Positions 1 through 7,030 of a stretch of DNA of 15,044 nt are shown in pieces (position 1 is the first letter of the stretch; each line of letters starts with the position of its first letter). Source of the DNA: Gammaproteobacteria bacterium. Its GTDB lineage: Bacteria > Pseudomonadota > Gammaproteobacteria > Berkiellales > Berkiellaceae. Location: assembly GCA_016874315.1 (NCBI GenBank), contig VGTX01000005.1, positions 1 through 15,044 of the forward strand, given 5' to 3'. The position numbers and the translations under genes are program-made. The notes beneath the pieces were generated by a model. That model searched no databases. It worked only from the letters and a program-made list of their open reading frames with translations, and was not told where the DNA came from.

Positions 1-400
1 TATTTTGTTTCTGATTGTAACCTACGAGCCGATAGGCCGACAACTCAGTCGAATGCGGACTCTCTATCATGTCATAGTCTGCAGCCATTTCTTGTAATCG
101 CAACGGGATCGCTCCTCGTGATATTTCACAAACCAGCCATCTCGCCTCATCGCGCTGCTGACACACAACATCAATAAGATGCTCGTACGAAGAGATTTTT
201 CTAGTTAACCAATACTGTCTCCATGAAAGTTTTTGATATCCAAGCACAAATCCCGCAAAAAATAACCAAATAATCAACATAATTGGGTAAATTAATGGTA
301 TTTCATATATTACCTGATCATGTGAAACGATAAGATAATCATGACTTAAAAAGCCCACCATTACGCTTAATAACAACGTAGCTGCAATAAATACTTTCAT
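1..400 (-). CDS. hemY: HemY-like protein, N-terminal part (runs off the left edge)
   Basis: The first 133 codons are visible; the gene continues beyond position 1. The protein starts MKVFIAATLL and shows two hydrophobic segments, at about residues 3-19 and 36-55, followed by a basic cytoplasmic-type stretch (SWRQYWLTRK). That is the layout of the HemY N-terminal domain: an inner-membrane anchor ahead of a TPR-like helical region, most of which is outside the window. Position supports the call: it is the last gene of a hemC-hemD-(unknown)-hemX-hemY run. Its ATG overlaps the TGA stop of the upstream hemX-like gene as ATGA (positions 400-397), which indicates translational coupling. The biochemical role of HemY in gammaproteobacteria is not firmly settled; it should not be confused with the unrelated protoporphyrinogen oxidase that shares the name. 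Confidence 0.7.
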   Translation of the reverse strand, partial: MKVFIAATLLLSVMVGFLSHDYLIVSHDQVIYEIPLIYPIMLIIWLFFAGFVLGYQKLSWRQYWLTRKISSYEHLIDVVCQQRDEARWLVCEISRGAIPLRLQEMAADYDMIESPHSTELSAYRLVGYNQKQN

Positions 401-1146
401 GATGCTGAATTCTTCCACTGTTCAATGATGTAATGCTCTGGAGTACAAAGAAGCTGTAAGGGTTCAACAATATCATGCGGTATATCAGTATTCCACTGTA
501 ACTGACAAGCATCATGATACCGCCCGGTATCAACATAATTCTGTAATGTTAATAAGATTTCTGTTTCAGAATTTTTAGGCTGCTCTACTTTGACACCAAA
601 TTTCTCCATAATATTTAAAATCCCATTTCCAGAATGGTCAGGTGATTCTTTTTGTAACCGCCGTGCTAAAAGTTGACTAAAATCTAACCATGTTTTTCGT
701 TGACTAATTGACTCAATCATCAATCGACGTTGCTCAATGGATAAAAAATCTAACTGACTTAACCACCAAGAAATTCGCTCAGAGTCATTAAAAAATAACT
801 GCTGCGCAATCAATGCTCGCGCTAAAATCCCTATATCATGATGCGCTTGCAAAATCCAAGTAACAAGCTGCTCTGCTTCTTCAGAATTTCCAGTTTTAAC
901 ACTTAACGCAATCGAACTCAGTGCGCGCTTCTGATCGGAAATGACCAATTCCAACTTGACCAAATCTGCAGAAAGCTCATCTATTTTTTTATTTTGATTT
1001 CCTAATGCTTCAATAAGATATACTTGACGAGCATGTAATTCATAGACTTGCCATAATCCATAGATTGATAAAAACAGAAAAATTGCTAGTACAACTGATT
1101 TTAAAAACCTATATCCATATTTTTTTAAAAGGTCAATGATTATCAT
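397..1146 (-). CDS. hemX: Short HemX-like membrane protein
   Basis: A 249-residue protein with a short cytoplasmic N-terminus, one transmembrane segment at about residues 15-33 (LKSVVLAIFLFLSIYGL) and then a long heptad-like helical region (EALGNQNKKIDELSADLV). This is the architecture of HemX, an inner-membrane protein encoded between hemD and hemY in gammaproteobacteria. It is much shorter than the roughly 390-residue enterobacterial HemX and lacks its Pro/Ala-rich N-terminal extension. The ATG at 1146 directly follows the TAG stop of the preceding gene (TAGATG), with an AGGA sequence about ten bases upstream inside that gene. Its own stop overlaps the hemY start. The name rests on position and topology more than on sequence identity. 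HemX was once called a uroporphyrinogen methyltransferase by similarity, and nothing here shows SAM-binding motifs. Confidence 0.55.
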   Translation of the reverse strand: MIIIDLLKKYGYRFLKSVVLAIFLFLSIYGLWQVYELHARQVYLIEALGNQNKKIDELSADLVKLELVISDQKRALSSIALSVKTGNSEEAEQLVTWILQAHHDIGILARALIAQQLFFNDSERISWWLSQLDFLSIEQRRLMIESISQRKTWLDFSQLLARRLQKESPDHSGNGILNIMEKFGVKVEQPKNSETEILLTLQNYVDTGRYHDACQLQWNTDIPHDIVEPLQLLCTPEHYIIEQWKNSAS

Positions 1147-2265
1147 CTAGTGTGTTCCTGTTTTTGCACGCGCAGTATTGGCTAAGACTGGTGTATTAAT
1201 TAATTGCTGGAATGCAAAAATTAATCGATCGGCATATTCTAATGTATGAATCATTTCCGCAAGAAGTGGTGCTAACTCAGGCATTAGCTTTGCAATTTCC
1301 TCAGGGTTAATATGCACACCTCCAGCCACTCCACCACTCCCTCCACTCGCAAGATCGAGCTGTGTGAGTGCATAAGCTAACTCTTGAACCGAGCGCATAA
1401 CAATAATCGGCACAACAGTTTTTCTATGAGCTAAATAACCTGGTGTAAAAAGCTTTACTGGCTGAATTACAACCTCTTCAACATCCTCATCTGGTGCGGT
1501 TTGTGCAGTATCAGCTGAGGCTGTAATGACTCTCATAACGTACTGCCCCTGCTGATCGAGTTCTTGCTCCTTGCGACCAGCCCAGTCATTAAAAAATTCA
1601 CCAACTCTCTGTGAGAATTCTACAACACTTTGATCGGATGATTTGAGATATTCTTGAATTTTTTTTGAAATTGCTTCCTTTTTTTCATCAAAGACCGAAT
1701 GCACTCTTGTATCTATCTCCGCAGACAAATGATCTTTTATCGTCGTAACCATGATAGTTAAACCAGTGAGCAACAAATCTTGATCTAATTGTATTCCAGC
1801 TGGATCATTCGCTACTTTAGTATCTCCGCGAGTTAATGCATCATTCATTTTAATAATTTGTTCAGGTGTATATGGCTTAGCATTCAGCCTGGCCTGAGAT
1901 GTGTTTAATACGAAATCCAACATATCTACGGGAGTTGTTTGAATAAGTCCAAGATAATAATTCTTCACCTCATCAAATTTGGCTGGATTATCGCCAGAAA
2001 TGGCCGAGGCTTCCGCTACATATGCAGTATCAATTTCACGCAACACCCACAAATAATAAAAGAAATATAATTGTAATACCCCATTATATTGTATTGGATA
2101 TACCGATCCATCTAATTTTTGAGGGTCACAAATTAAATTTAAATCGATATGAAACTCTTTGAGCAAGTTCACCCCATCCTGTGCAATTTCTGCGCGCTGC
2201 GATGGCGTAAGAGCTTTTAATTTATCAATAAATCGATTTTTCGTCGAATTTGTTGAATTTTCCAT
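1147..2265 (-). CDS. Unrecognised 372-residue soluble protein in the haem operon
   Basis: I do not recognise this protein. It has 372 residues, no signal peptide and no convincing membrane segment. It is rich in acidic and amphipathic helical stretches. The N-terminal part (about 1-170) contains an aromatic helix (LQLYFFYYLWVL). The middle (about 175-245) looks coiled-coil-like and highly charged (EKKEAISKKIQEYLK). A linker of Asp/Glu and then Val follows, then a Gly/Ser-rich turn (ASGGSGGVAGGV) and a final helical segment. It sits 55 bases after hemD and its TAG stop touches the ATG of the hemX-like gene, so it is almost certainly co-transcribed with the haem genes. That does not prove a haem function. 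It occupies the place where hemD normally meets hemX. Lineage-specific scaffold, regulator or unrelated passenger are all possible. Confidence 0.85.
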   Translation of the reverse strand: MENSTNSTKNRFIDKLKALTPSQRAEIAQDGVNLLKEFHIDLNLICDPQKLDGSVYPIQYNGVLQLYFFYYLWVLREIDTAYVAEASAISGDNPAKFDEVKNYYLGLIQTTPVDMLDFVLNTSQARLNAKPYTPEQIIKMNDALTRGDTKVANDPAGIQLDQDLLLTGLTIMVTTIKDHLSAEIDTRVHSVFDEKKEAISKKIQEYLKSSDQSVVEFSQRVGEFFNDWAGRKEQELDQQGQYVMRVITASADTAQTAPDEDVEEVVIQPVKLFTPGYLAHRKTVVPIIVMRSVQELAYALTQLDLASGGSGGVAGGVHINPEEIAKLMPELAPLLAEMIHTLEYADRLIFAFQQLINTPVLANTARAKTGTH

Positions 2266-2320
2266 AGTAGTCTTATCATTGTTATATTCAATCAGCTTAT
2301 TGAATTATAGTACGCGATTG

Positions 2321-3007
2321 TCAGGACTCATGGTGAATGTACATGATTTCAGATAGCCAATGTTGTTCCTGGACAATAAGTTGTGTTTGTTTTGTGAAAT
2401 ATTTTATAAGTCTTTTGGCTGATAAACTAATGTAGACATCCTGTGAAAAATGAACCTGACCTAATGCCTGTGCTGCACTAATTGAGCTACATATAATAAG
2501 CCCAGAATTCCACGCACTTGCAAGCAGCTTTGCATTCATGTAGTCAGGCCAATTCCAGTGCGTAATAACCGGCTGAATAAAATTATTTTCTTGGAAAATA
2601 GCAAGATGCTTTAACACCCCCTGATGCGACCCATACCAATATGTATTTTTTTCTCTCCATTCATTCATGTAACAATGACACAGCATTACAAAATTAAATG
2701 ACCCATTATTAGGAATTTTGATTTTTTCTAGCTCAATTCCAAGAGAAACAGCAAATGCTCTTGTCTCGGGCCCTATACAATAAATTTTAGAAAACCGATC
2801 TTTCCAATAAACGATTTGCTTTAACGCGGAAGTAGACGAAGCAATCGCATATGAATCAACTTCAGGTACATTAATATAATCATTAGCCTTAGTACGAACC
2901 ATGGGCCAATGCTCATAATCAATACCTCTTTCGCGTAATGCAAATCGAGTGTTTTCTGTTAAATCGTGAGTATGTGTTATACAAATGCGAGAGTACATTT
3001 CGACCAT
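2321..3007 (-). CDS. hemD: Uroporphyrinogen-III synthase
   Basis: A 228-residue protein with the weakly conserved HemD pattern: an N-terminal Arg-containing strand (SRICITHTH), the segment YAIASSTSALKQ, then IYCIGPETRAFAVSLGI, and in the second half GLIICSSISAAQAL followed by VYISLSAKRLIKYF. HemD closes and inverts ring D of hydroxymethylbilane to give uroporphyrinogen III, the branch point for haem and sirohaem, in the cytoplasm. It is slightly shorter than the 246-residue E. coli enzyme. The gene overlaps the 3' end of hemC. Two in-frame ATGs are possible, at 3007 and 2998 (31- or 22-base overlap), and neither has a strong Shine-Dalgarno sequence, which suits translational coupling to hemC. 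HemD sequences diverge fast, so location right after hemC carries much of the weight. Confidence 0.85.
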   Translation of the reverse strand: MVEMYSRICITHTHDLTENTRFALRERGIDYEHWPMVRTKANDYINVPEVDSYAIASSTSALKQIVYWKDRFSKIYCIGPETRAFAVSLGIELEKIKIPNNGSFNFVMLCHCYMNEWREKNTYWYGSHQGVLKHLAIFQENNFIQPVITHWNWPDYMNAKLLASAWNSGLIICSSISAAQALGQVHFSQDVYISLSAKRLIKYFTKQTQLIVQEQHWLSEIMYIHHES

Positions 3008-3912
3008 GAATGGGTTTTAAGACGAAATTCACGAATTGTCCAAGACAATGCTGCTTCTAAATTATCACAATACGCATGAGCTCGGTGCCAATCATTTAAA
3101 TGATTCATTGCAAAAATCCAAACGATTGCACCTTCGCAATGACTTTGAATGTCCACATAAATTCCAACTGCACTTTGACAAGTGGCTGCAAATAACGCAG
3201 CAATCTCTCTTTCCCAAATCATTCTCATCTTAAGAGACAAATTGATATTCTCTTTAATCATCAACCATTGTGAATCATCCTCTGCTCTTGCTTGCAAGGC
3301 CAATAGTCCTTGATTAAATGGCGGCACCATTTCATCTAATTCAAACATAGGACAAGTTATATGCATACCCAAGCGCTGCAAGCCTGCAGCTGCCAAAATG
3401 ATTCCATCAAAATCACCTTGCTTCAATTTCTCAAGGCGTGATGTGACATTCCCCCTCAGAAAAATAACCTCGCAATCAGGCCTTAATAGCTTCATCTGCC
3501 CAAAACGCCGCAACGATGATGTTCCAACTCTGCTGTGAGTTGGCATTTTCTGCCAAGATTCATATGGGGTAACACAAACATCTTGATGACTCGCGCCTTC
3601 ATCGAAAAGCCCAATAATTTCTAAACCTTCAGTAAGCTCTAAGGGCATGTCTTTACAAGAATGAACTGCCAAATCAATCTGATTTGTAAGCAATGCATGT
3701 TCTAGCTCTTTAATAAAAACGCCTTTCCCACCTAATTCCTTCATAGGAGTTGAAGGAAAAGCGTCTCCACGTGTATTAATTAATACAAGTTCAATATGCT
3801 CAAGAGGGTAATTCAAAAGCTCGGCAACTCTTTTGATAATCATTTGAGTTTGCGCACGAGCTAGCGCTGAGCCTCGAGTTCCGACACGAATGATACGATC
3901 AGACTTTCTCAT
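2977..3912 (-). CDS. hemC: Hydroxymethylbilane synthase (porphobilinogen deaminase)
   Basis: Polymerises four porphobilinogen molecules into hydroxymethylbilane in the cytoplasm, feeding HemD. All family landmarks are visible in a 311-residue protein (E. coli 313): RVGTRGSALARAQ near the N-terminus, NTRGD at about 46-50, GGKGVFIKELE, the catalytic Asp in VHSCKDMP (Asp88), VGTSSLRR, LRGNVTSRLEKL and the cofactor-binding cysteine in ATCQSAVG (Cys245, matching E. coli Cys242, which carries the dipyrromethane primer). The usual HSMKD reads HSCKD here. I use the ATG at 3912; an in-frame TTG sits one codon earlier. The ATG lies inside the end of the upstream gene (GATGAG, 14-base overlap), and the 3' end overlaps hemD, so the genes are read as one unit. 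Confidence 0.97.
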   Translation of the reverse strand: MRKSDRIIRVGTRGSALARAQTQMIIKRVAELLNYPLEHIELVLINTRGDAFPSTPMKELGGKGVFIKELEHALLTNQIDLAVHSCKDMPLELTEGLEIIGLFDEGASHQDVCVTPYESWQKMPTHSRVGTSSLRRFGQMKLLRPDCEVIFLRGNVTSRLEKLKQGDFDGIILAAAGLQRLGMHITCPMFELDEMVPPFNQGLLALQARAEDDSQWLMIKENINLSLKMRMIWEREIAALFAATCQSAVGIYVDIQSHCEGAIVWIFAMNHLNDWHRAHAYCDNLEAALSWTIREFRLKTHSWSKCTLAFV

Positions 3913-4849
3913 CAATTAATACCCAAGAAGGGCGATTACTGGTCATTAACAATAAGAATGGCACAAGCGCAATACTAAGTAAACCAAATGCAAAAGATAA
4001 CATCATCACTGTAGAATAAGTCCGCGAACCTTTTTCTGAACTAATAATTCGATCGACAATTTGTCCAGAAATATCCCTTCCCATAAATTCTAATTCACGG
4101 GCACTTTGCGCAAGTGCAACCAGTGGACTATCAGGAGATTGATCGAGCATCAGCATTGCATCAGAGAGTGCATAAAAAGAGGCTGCATAATCGGTTAACA
4201 TCTGAATAAAAAGTTTTTTATGCCCAGTATCAAGAAACATATCATTATCAATTAAATTAACAAACACATCCAAAGAGCTTTTAAATCGATCGACATATTT
4301 GTGGCATGGTTTTAAAAGGAAGTTTTTCTCACTATACGATAGTTTTAATAGTTGATGATGATAAGGCTCTAGCAGATCGCGAAAAGCAAATTCTTGGGTT
4401 TCTAACTGCCAGATAAATGTTTCAATTTTAATATAATCTTGCTTCAATCGACCTTTTAAGCCATGATCGAAATCAATTCCTATGCGCTCATAGCACTGAC
4501 TTGTTACTTCGAAGTCACGCTGATAGACTTTGAGTCCATTACGAAGATGTGCCAACTCATCTTGCAACTCTGTTTGTTCTTTTAAAAGCTGCGAGAGATA
4601 CGTTAAATTGTTTTCAAGAATCGCTGCATTTGCATTAAATTTCTTAATTTCATCCCAACTTAGTCGAGTTAAAAAGTTTTTCTCGTTTTTTCTTAACAAT
4701 AAAACATCTGAATTAATTTTATAAGAGTGGCTAATCGCACTTTTTAACATTGTAAGCTGCGCAGAATGTGCTTCAAAAACTTTAATTAGAGTGACGGTCA
4801 AAACGCCGAGTATGAAAAAAATAAGAAGAAATTTATGTTTTGAATTCAT
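3899..4849 (-). CDS. Stand-alone helical bimodular (HBM) sensor-domain membrane protein
   Basis: A 316-residue protein with a transmembrane helix at about 7-24, a long helical periplasmic region, a second transmembrane helix at about 282-302 and a cytoplasmic tail of only about 14 residues. The periplasmic part matches the HBM sensor pattern of chemoreceptors and sensor kinases. Each of the two modules carries the RxxEKxFL signature (RKNEKNFL at 53-60 and SYSEKNFLLK at 171-180). The first module also has the connecting piece ERIGIDFDHGLKGRL (121-135), which resembles the GL-G-LR turn of such domains. HBM domains bind small ligands, for example organic acids in the chemoreceptor McpS. What is odd is the lack of any HAMP, methyl-accepting, kinase or cyclase module, so it cannot signal like a normal receptor. 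It is the first gene of the haem run and its stop overlaps the hemC start. Family call by motif; function unknown. Confidence 0.7.
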   Translation of the reverse strand: MNSKHKFLLIFFILGVLTVTLIKVFEAHSAQLTMLKSAISHSYKINSDVLLLRKNEKNFLTRLSWDEIKKFNANAAILENNLTYLSQLLKEQTELQDELAHLRNGLKVYQRDFEVTSQCYERIGIDFDHGLKGRLKQDYIKIETFIWQLETQEFAFRDLLEPYHHQLLKLSYSEKNFLLKPCHKYVDRFKSSLDVFVNLIDNDMFLDTGHKKLFIQMLTDYAASFYALSDAMLMLDQSPDSPLVALAQSARELEFMGRDISGQIVDRIISSEKGSRTYSTVMMLSFAFGLLSIALVPFLLLMTSNRPSWVLIDEKV

Positions 4850-5049
4850 GCACTATTAATCGCAACAATACTGTATATCTTATATTTTTGCTAATTTTAT
4901 CAAAATACTCAATAAAATAATTGAAAAATTATCGCACAATCAAACATCGCCCTTAAATACTTAGTGAAGCGTCGCTTAGAGACAACAAACTTCATACACA
5001 CCCCAAGCTCAAAAGAGAGTGAATTGATTTTTTATAAAATATGTAACAT

Positions 5050-5090
5050 ACAAGAAAAAGACAAATAGCCCCCAAGAATAGGAGCTATTT
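5050..5090 (-). terminator. Rho-independent terminator behind the DASS transporter
   Basis: Read on the minus strand, AAATAGC (5084-5090 side) pairs with GCTATTT (5063-5069 side). Two more G-C pairs follow after one mismatch, enclosing a short loop. A T-rich tract (TTTGTCTTTTTC) comes next, down to about 5051. It starts about 50 bases past the transporter stop codon. The stem is modest, so strength is uncertain. On the plus strand only four T residues follow the stem, so the minus-strand reading is preferred. Confidence 0.55.
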
Positions 5091-5140
5091 TGAAAAAATA
5101 ACTGAGAAATTTTTATAGGAAATAATTTTTCAGCACTCAA

Positions 5141-6544
5141 TTAAAACCAAATCACTAAACCCGTAATCATAAAAATTAAAAGTAAAAGTGTACCTTGTAA
5201 CAGCCCCAAAACCCACCAATCACGTAATGTCCAATATCCCATTCCATAAGTAATCGTTCCAGCTCCTGTACCATAATGTGTCAATCCGCCTGATAAAGAG
5301 GTGGAAAATGCTAATCCATAAATCAAAGGCTTAACAGGCACATTCAAGCCCAATCCAATTAATACTAAAGGATGAAAAATCGTTGTAATATGACTTGTTA
5401 ACGATGCAAAAAAGTAATGTACATAAAAATTAATACACATCAAGCAACAAAGCATCGCTTTAGGACTTAATTGTGGTAAATAACTCATGAGTGATTGAGC
5501 TGCCCAATCAATAAATCCATGGTCTTTCATTAAAGCTGTTAAGGTAAATAATACCGTAAGCCATATAAATGTCGTCCAAGCATGATGATCGGTCACTAAT
5601 TCGTGCCAAGATAATACTTCCGTGATTAATAAAATAGTAATTGCAAAAAGCGCTGCGGCAGTTGCTTGAATACCAAATAATGGACCGATTACCCAAGCTG
5701 TTAGCAAAAATAAAAAAACCATTCCCATAATCATTTCTTTTGCACGCATTGGCCCAAGTACAAGATATGCATCTTGTGTTTTTTGCCCTAACTCTAGAAT
5801 GCGATCATGATCGGGTTTTACAATTTTTTGCAAAAACAATGGAGTGACAATTAAGGCAATAATCGATGGTACAATTGCGCCAGAAAACCAATCGAGCCAG
5901 GAAATTTGATATCCAACCTCAGCAGCAATATTAGCAATCATGGGATTGCCTGCCATTGCAGTTAAAAATAATGCAGAACTAATTAAGTTCGCTTGAAAAC
6001 ATCCATAAAGAATAAATGCATTCCAATGTCTAAAATTTCTATCTTTTTCAGAGGGTGTACCAAAAATCCCCTCTCCTAATGCCTGAGCTACCGGTACAAT
6101 TAATCCACCACCACGCGCAGTATTAGACGGAATAAATGGCGCAATTATGCATTCTGCCAACATTAGAGCATAGGTAAGGCGTAACGGAGTGCTACCTAAT
6201 ACTGCACTCATCCATAAAGCAATCCTTTTCCCTAGTCCTGATAAAATAAATGCTTTTGAGATAAAAAATGCAAAAACAACCAGCCAAGTGATCGGATAGC
6301 TAAACTTTAGTAGTGCCTGGTCAACTGTAATCGTAGAGGTCGCAATAAGCGCTGACATTGCCAAAAATGAGACAACGCCCATTTCGTATACTTTAAATAT
6401 AACGAGCGCAATGGTGATCACAAAAATAAAAAATGCATTCCAACCAACTTGATCTACGCCCTGAGGAATTTGCACAAGATGCGTACAACCAAAATAAAAT
6501 ATACTTGCAATTATAATTGCATACAGTGAACGACGATGATCCAT
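5141..6544 (-). CDS. DASS-family anion transporter (dicarboxylate / 2-oxoglutarate-malate type)
   Basis: A 467-residue polytopic inner-membrane protein with roughly a dozen hydrophobic segments. Its two diagnostic regions are FIPSNTARGGGLIVPVA (SNTAR type, about residue 138 onward) and, near the C-terminus, THYGTGAGTITYGMGYW followed by LRDWWVLG. Both are typical of the divalent anion:sodium symporter family, branch SODiT1/CitT/TtdT, which moves C4-C6 dicarboxylates or exchanges 2-oxoglutarate for malate. Length fits the family (about 470). The exact substrate and whether it is a symporter or an exchanger cannot be read from sequence. It is monocistronic: a likely terminator lies behind it and the gap ahead holds genes on the other strand. 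The ATG at 6544 gives a complete first membrane helix; the ribosome-binding site is weak (GTTGAG about ten bases upstream). Confidence 0.9.
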   Translation of the reverse strand: MDHRRSLYAIIIASIFYFGCTHLVQIPQGVDQVGWNAFFIFVITIALVIFKVYEMGVVSFLAMSALIATSTITVDQALLKFSYPITWLVVFAFFISKAFILSGLGKRIALWMSAVLGSTPLRLTYALMLAECIIAPFIPSNTARGGGLIVPVAQALGEGIFGTPSEKDRNFRHWNAFILYGCFQANLISSALFLTAMAGNPMIANIAAEVGYQISWLDWFSGAIVPSIIALIVTPLFLQKIVKPDHDRILELGQKTQDAYLVLGPMRAKEMIMGMVFLFLLTAWVIGPLFGIQATAAALFAITILLITEVLSWHELVTDHHAWTTFIWLTVLFTLTALMKDHGFIDWAAQSLMSYLPQLSPKAMLCCLMCINFYVHYFFASLTSHITTIFHPLVLIGLGLNVPVKPLIYGLAFSTSLSGGLTHYGTGAGTITYGMGYWTLRDWWVLGLLQGTLLLLIFMITGLVIWF

Positions 6545-6759
6545 GCTTTTAAACTCAACGAAGTAAATTAATCCACATCATAGACAATCTCAAGCTTGGT
6601 GTAAAATAATCTCAATCAGTATTGCCCCGCGCTCCTTGATCATATTGCTTACTACGCATCGTAATCTGAATGAATGTATCGGATTTTATTACACCTAGAT
6701 TTCTCTACAAAAAGACGTTAACATTCTCAGTGCATTAATTCTTAACTAGGTTTAATTAC

Positions 6760-6995
6760 ATGAAAAAATTGAAAAATATGAGTTACTCTTTATCTCTGGC
6801 GGAATAACTACTCATTATAATCACTCCTCAGAAAAAGTTGGTCTCAAAGAAGACGTCGCTTGGGCATTATTTTCAGCCGCATTGCAATGGGTTGTTAATA
6901 CTGTTCTTGATATTGTGTCAGGTAGAAATAACAAAGACAAAAAAGATGAAAAAGACAATCGATACAACAGCCCTTTTTCTTCTACAGCTTTTTAG
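6760..6995 (+). pseudogene. Small double-glycine-leader peptide gene, frame broken by one base or slippage-dependent
   Basis: A frame open from 6756 to a TAG at 6993-6995 encodes a bacteriocin-like precursor, but it has no ATG, GTG or TTG start of its own. An ATG at 6760, preceded by TAGG (6747-6750, nine bases away), lies one frame off and stops at 6805-6807 after 16 codons. Reading one extra A in the A6 run at 6763-6768 joins the two and gives MKKIEKYELLFISGG followed by 63 residues. An extra A in the later A5 run gives MKKLKKYELLFISGG. The segment ELLFISGG fits the double-glycine leader consensus (Glu -8, Leu -7, Ile -4, Gly -2, Gly -1) used by class II bacteriocins and microcins exported by C39-peptidase ABC transporters. 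The predicted mature part has an amphipathic helix (about residues 33-54 of the precursor: DVAWALFSAALQWVVNTVLD) and a Lys/Asp tail. It ends 35 bases before the metallopeptidase gene. It may be a recent pseudogene, a phase-variable or slippage gene, or a base-call error. No C39 transporter lies in the window. Confidence 0.5.
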
Positions 6996-7030
6996 CAAAA
7001 ACATTCCTTACCTCACCTCATAAGGATATT

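Noticed and set aside
3899..4849. Methyl-accepting chemotaxis protein.
   Set aside because: Only the sensor region is present; no HAMP or methyl-accepting helical hairpin follows the second membrane helix.
4966..4977. Small palindrome GAAGCGTCGCTT in the gap upstream of the HBM gene.
   Set aside because: Stem of only five pairs with almost no loop; no T tract, no second copy seen, so neither a terminator nor a supported operator.
4909..4995. A 28-codon minus-strand frame (MKFVVSKRRFTKYLRAMFDC...) with a GGGGTG sequence before its ATG, upstream of the HBM gene.
   Set aside because: Short, no family likeness, and such frames are common by chance in a gap; no attenuator-like structure follows it. 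The rest of the 4850-5140 gap shows only the terminator.
6565..6593. Possible promoter for the DASS gene on the minus strand (TTGAGA, 17 bases, TAATTT).
   Set aside because: The -10 matches consensus at only three positions and would leave a leader of about 14 bases; too weak in this AT-rich background.
6760..6807. A 15-residue peptide (MKKLKNMSYSLSLAE) read directly from the ATG at 6760 as a leader peptide.
   Set aside because: The overlapping frame gives a perfect GG-leader consensus and a longer coherent peptide, so the short product is better explained as the result of a frame break.
6838..7023. A 61-codon plus-strand frame starting at a TTG in the gap before the metallopeptidase.
   Set aside because: It is the out-of-frame shadow of the double-glycine peptide frame, lacks a ribosome-binding site and its residue composition is not protein-like.
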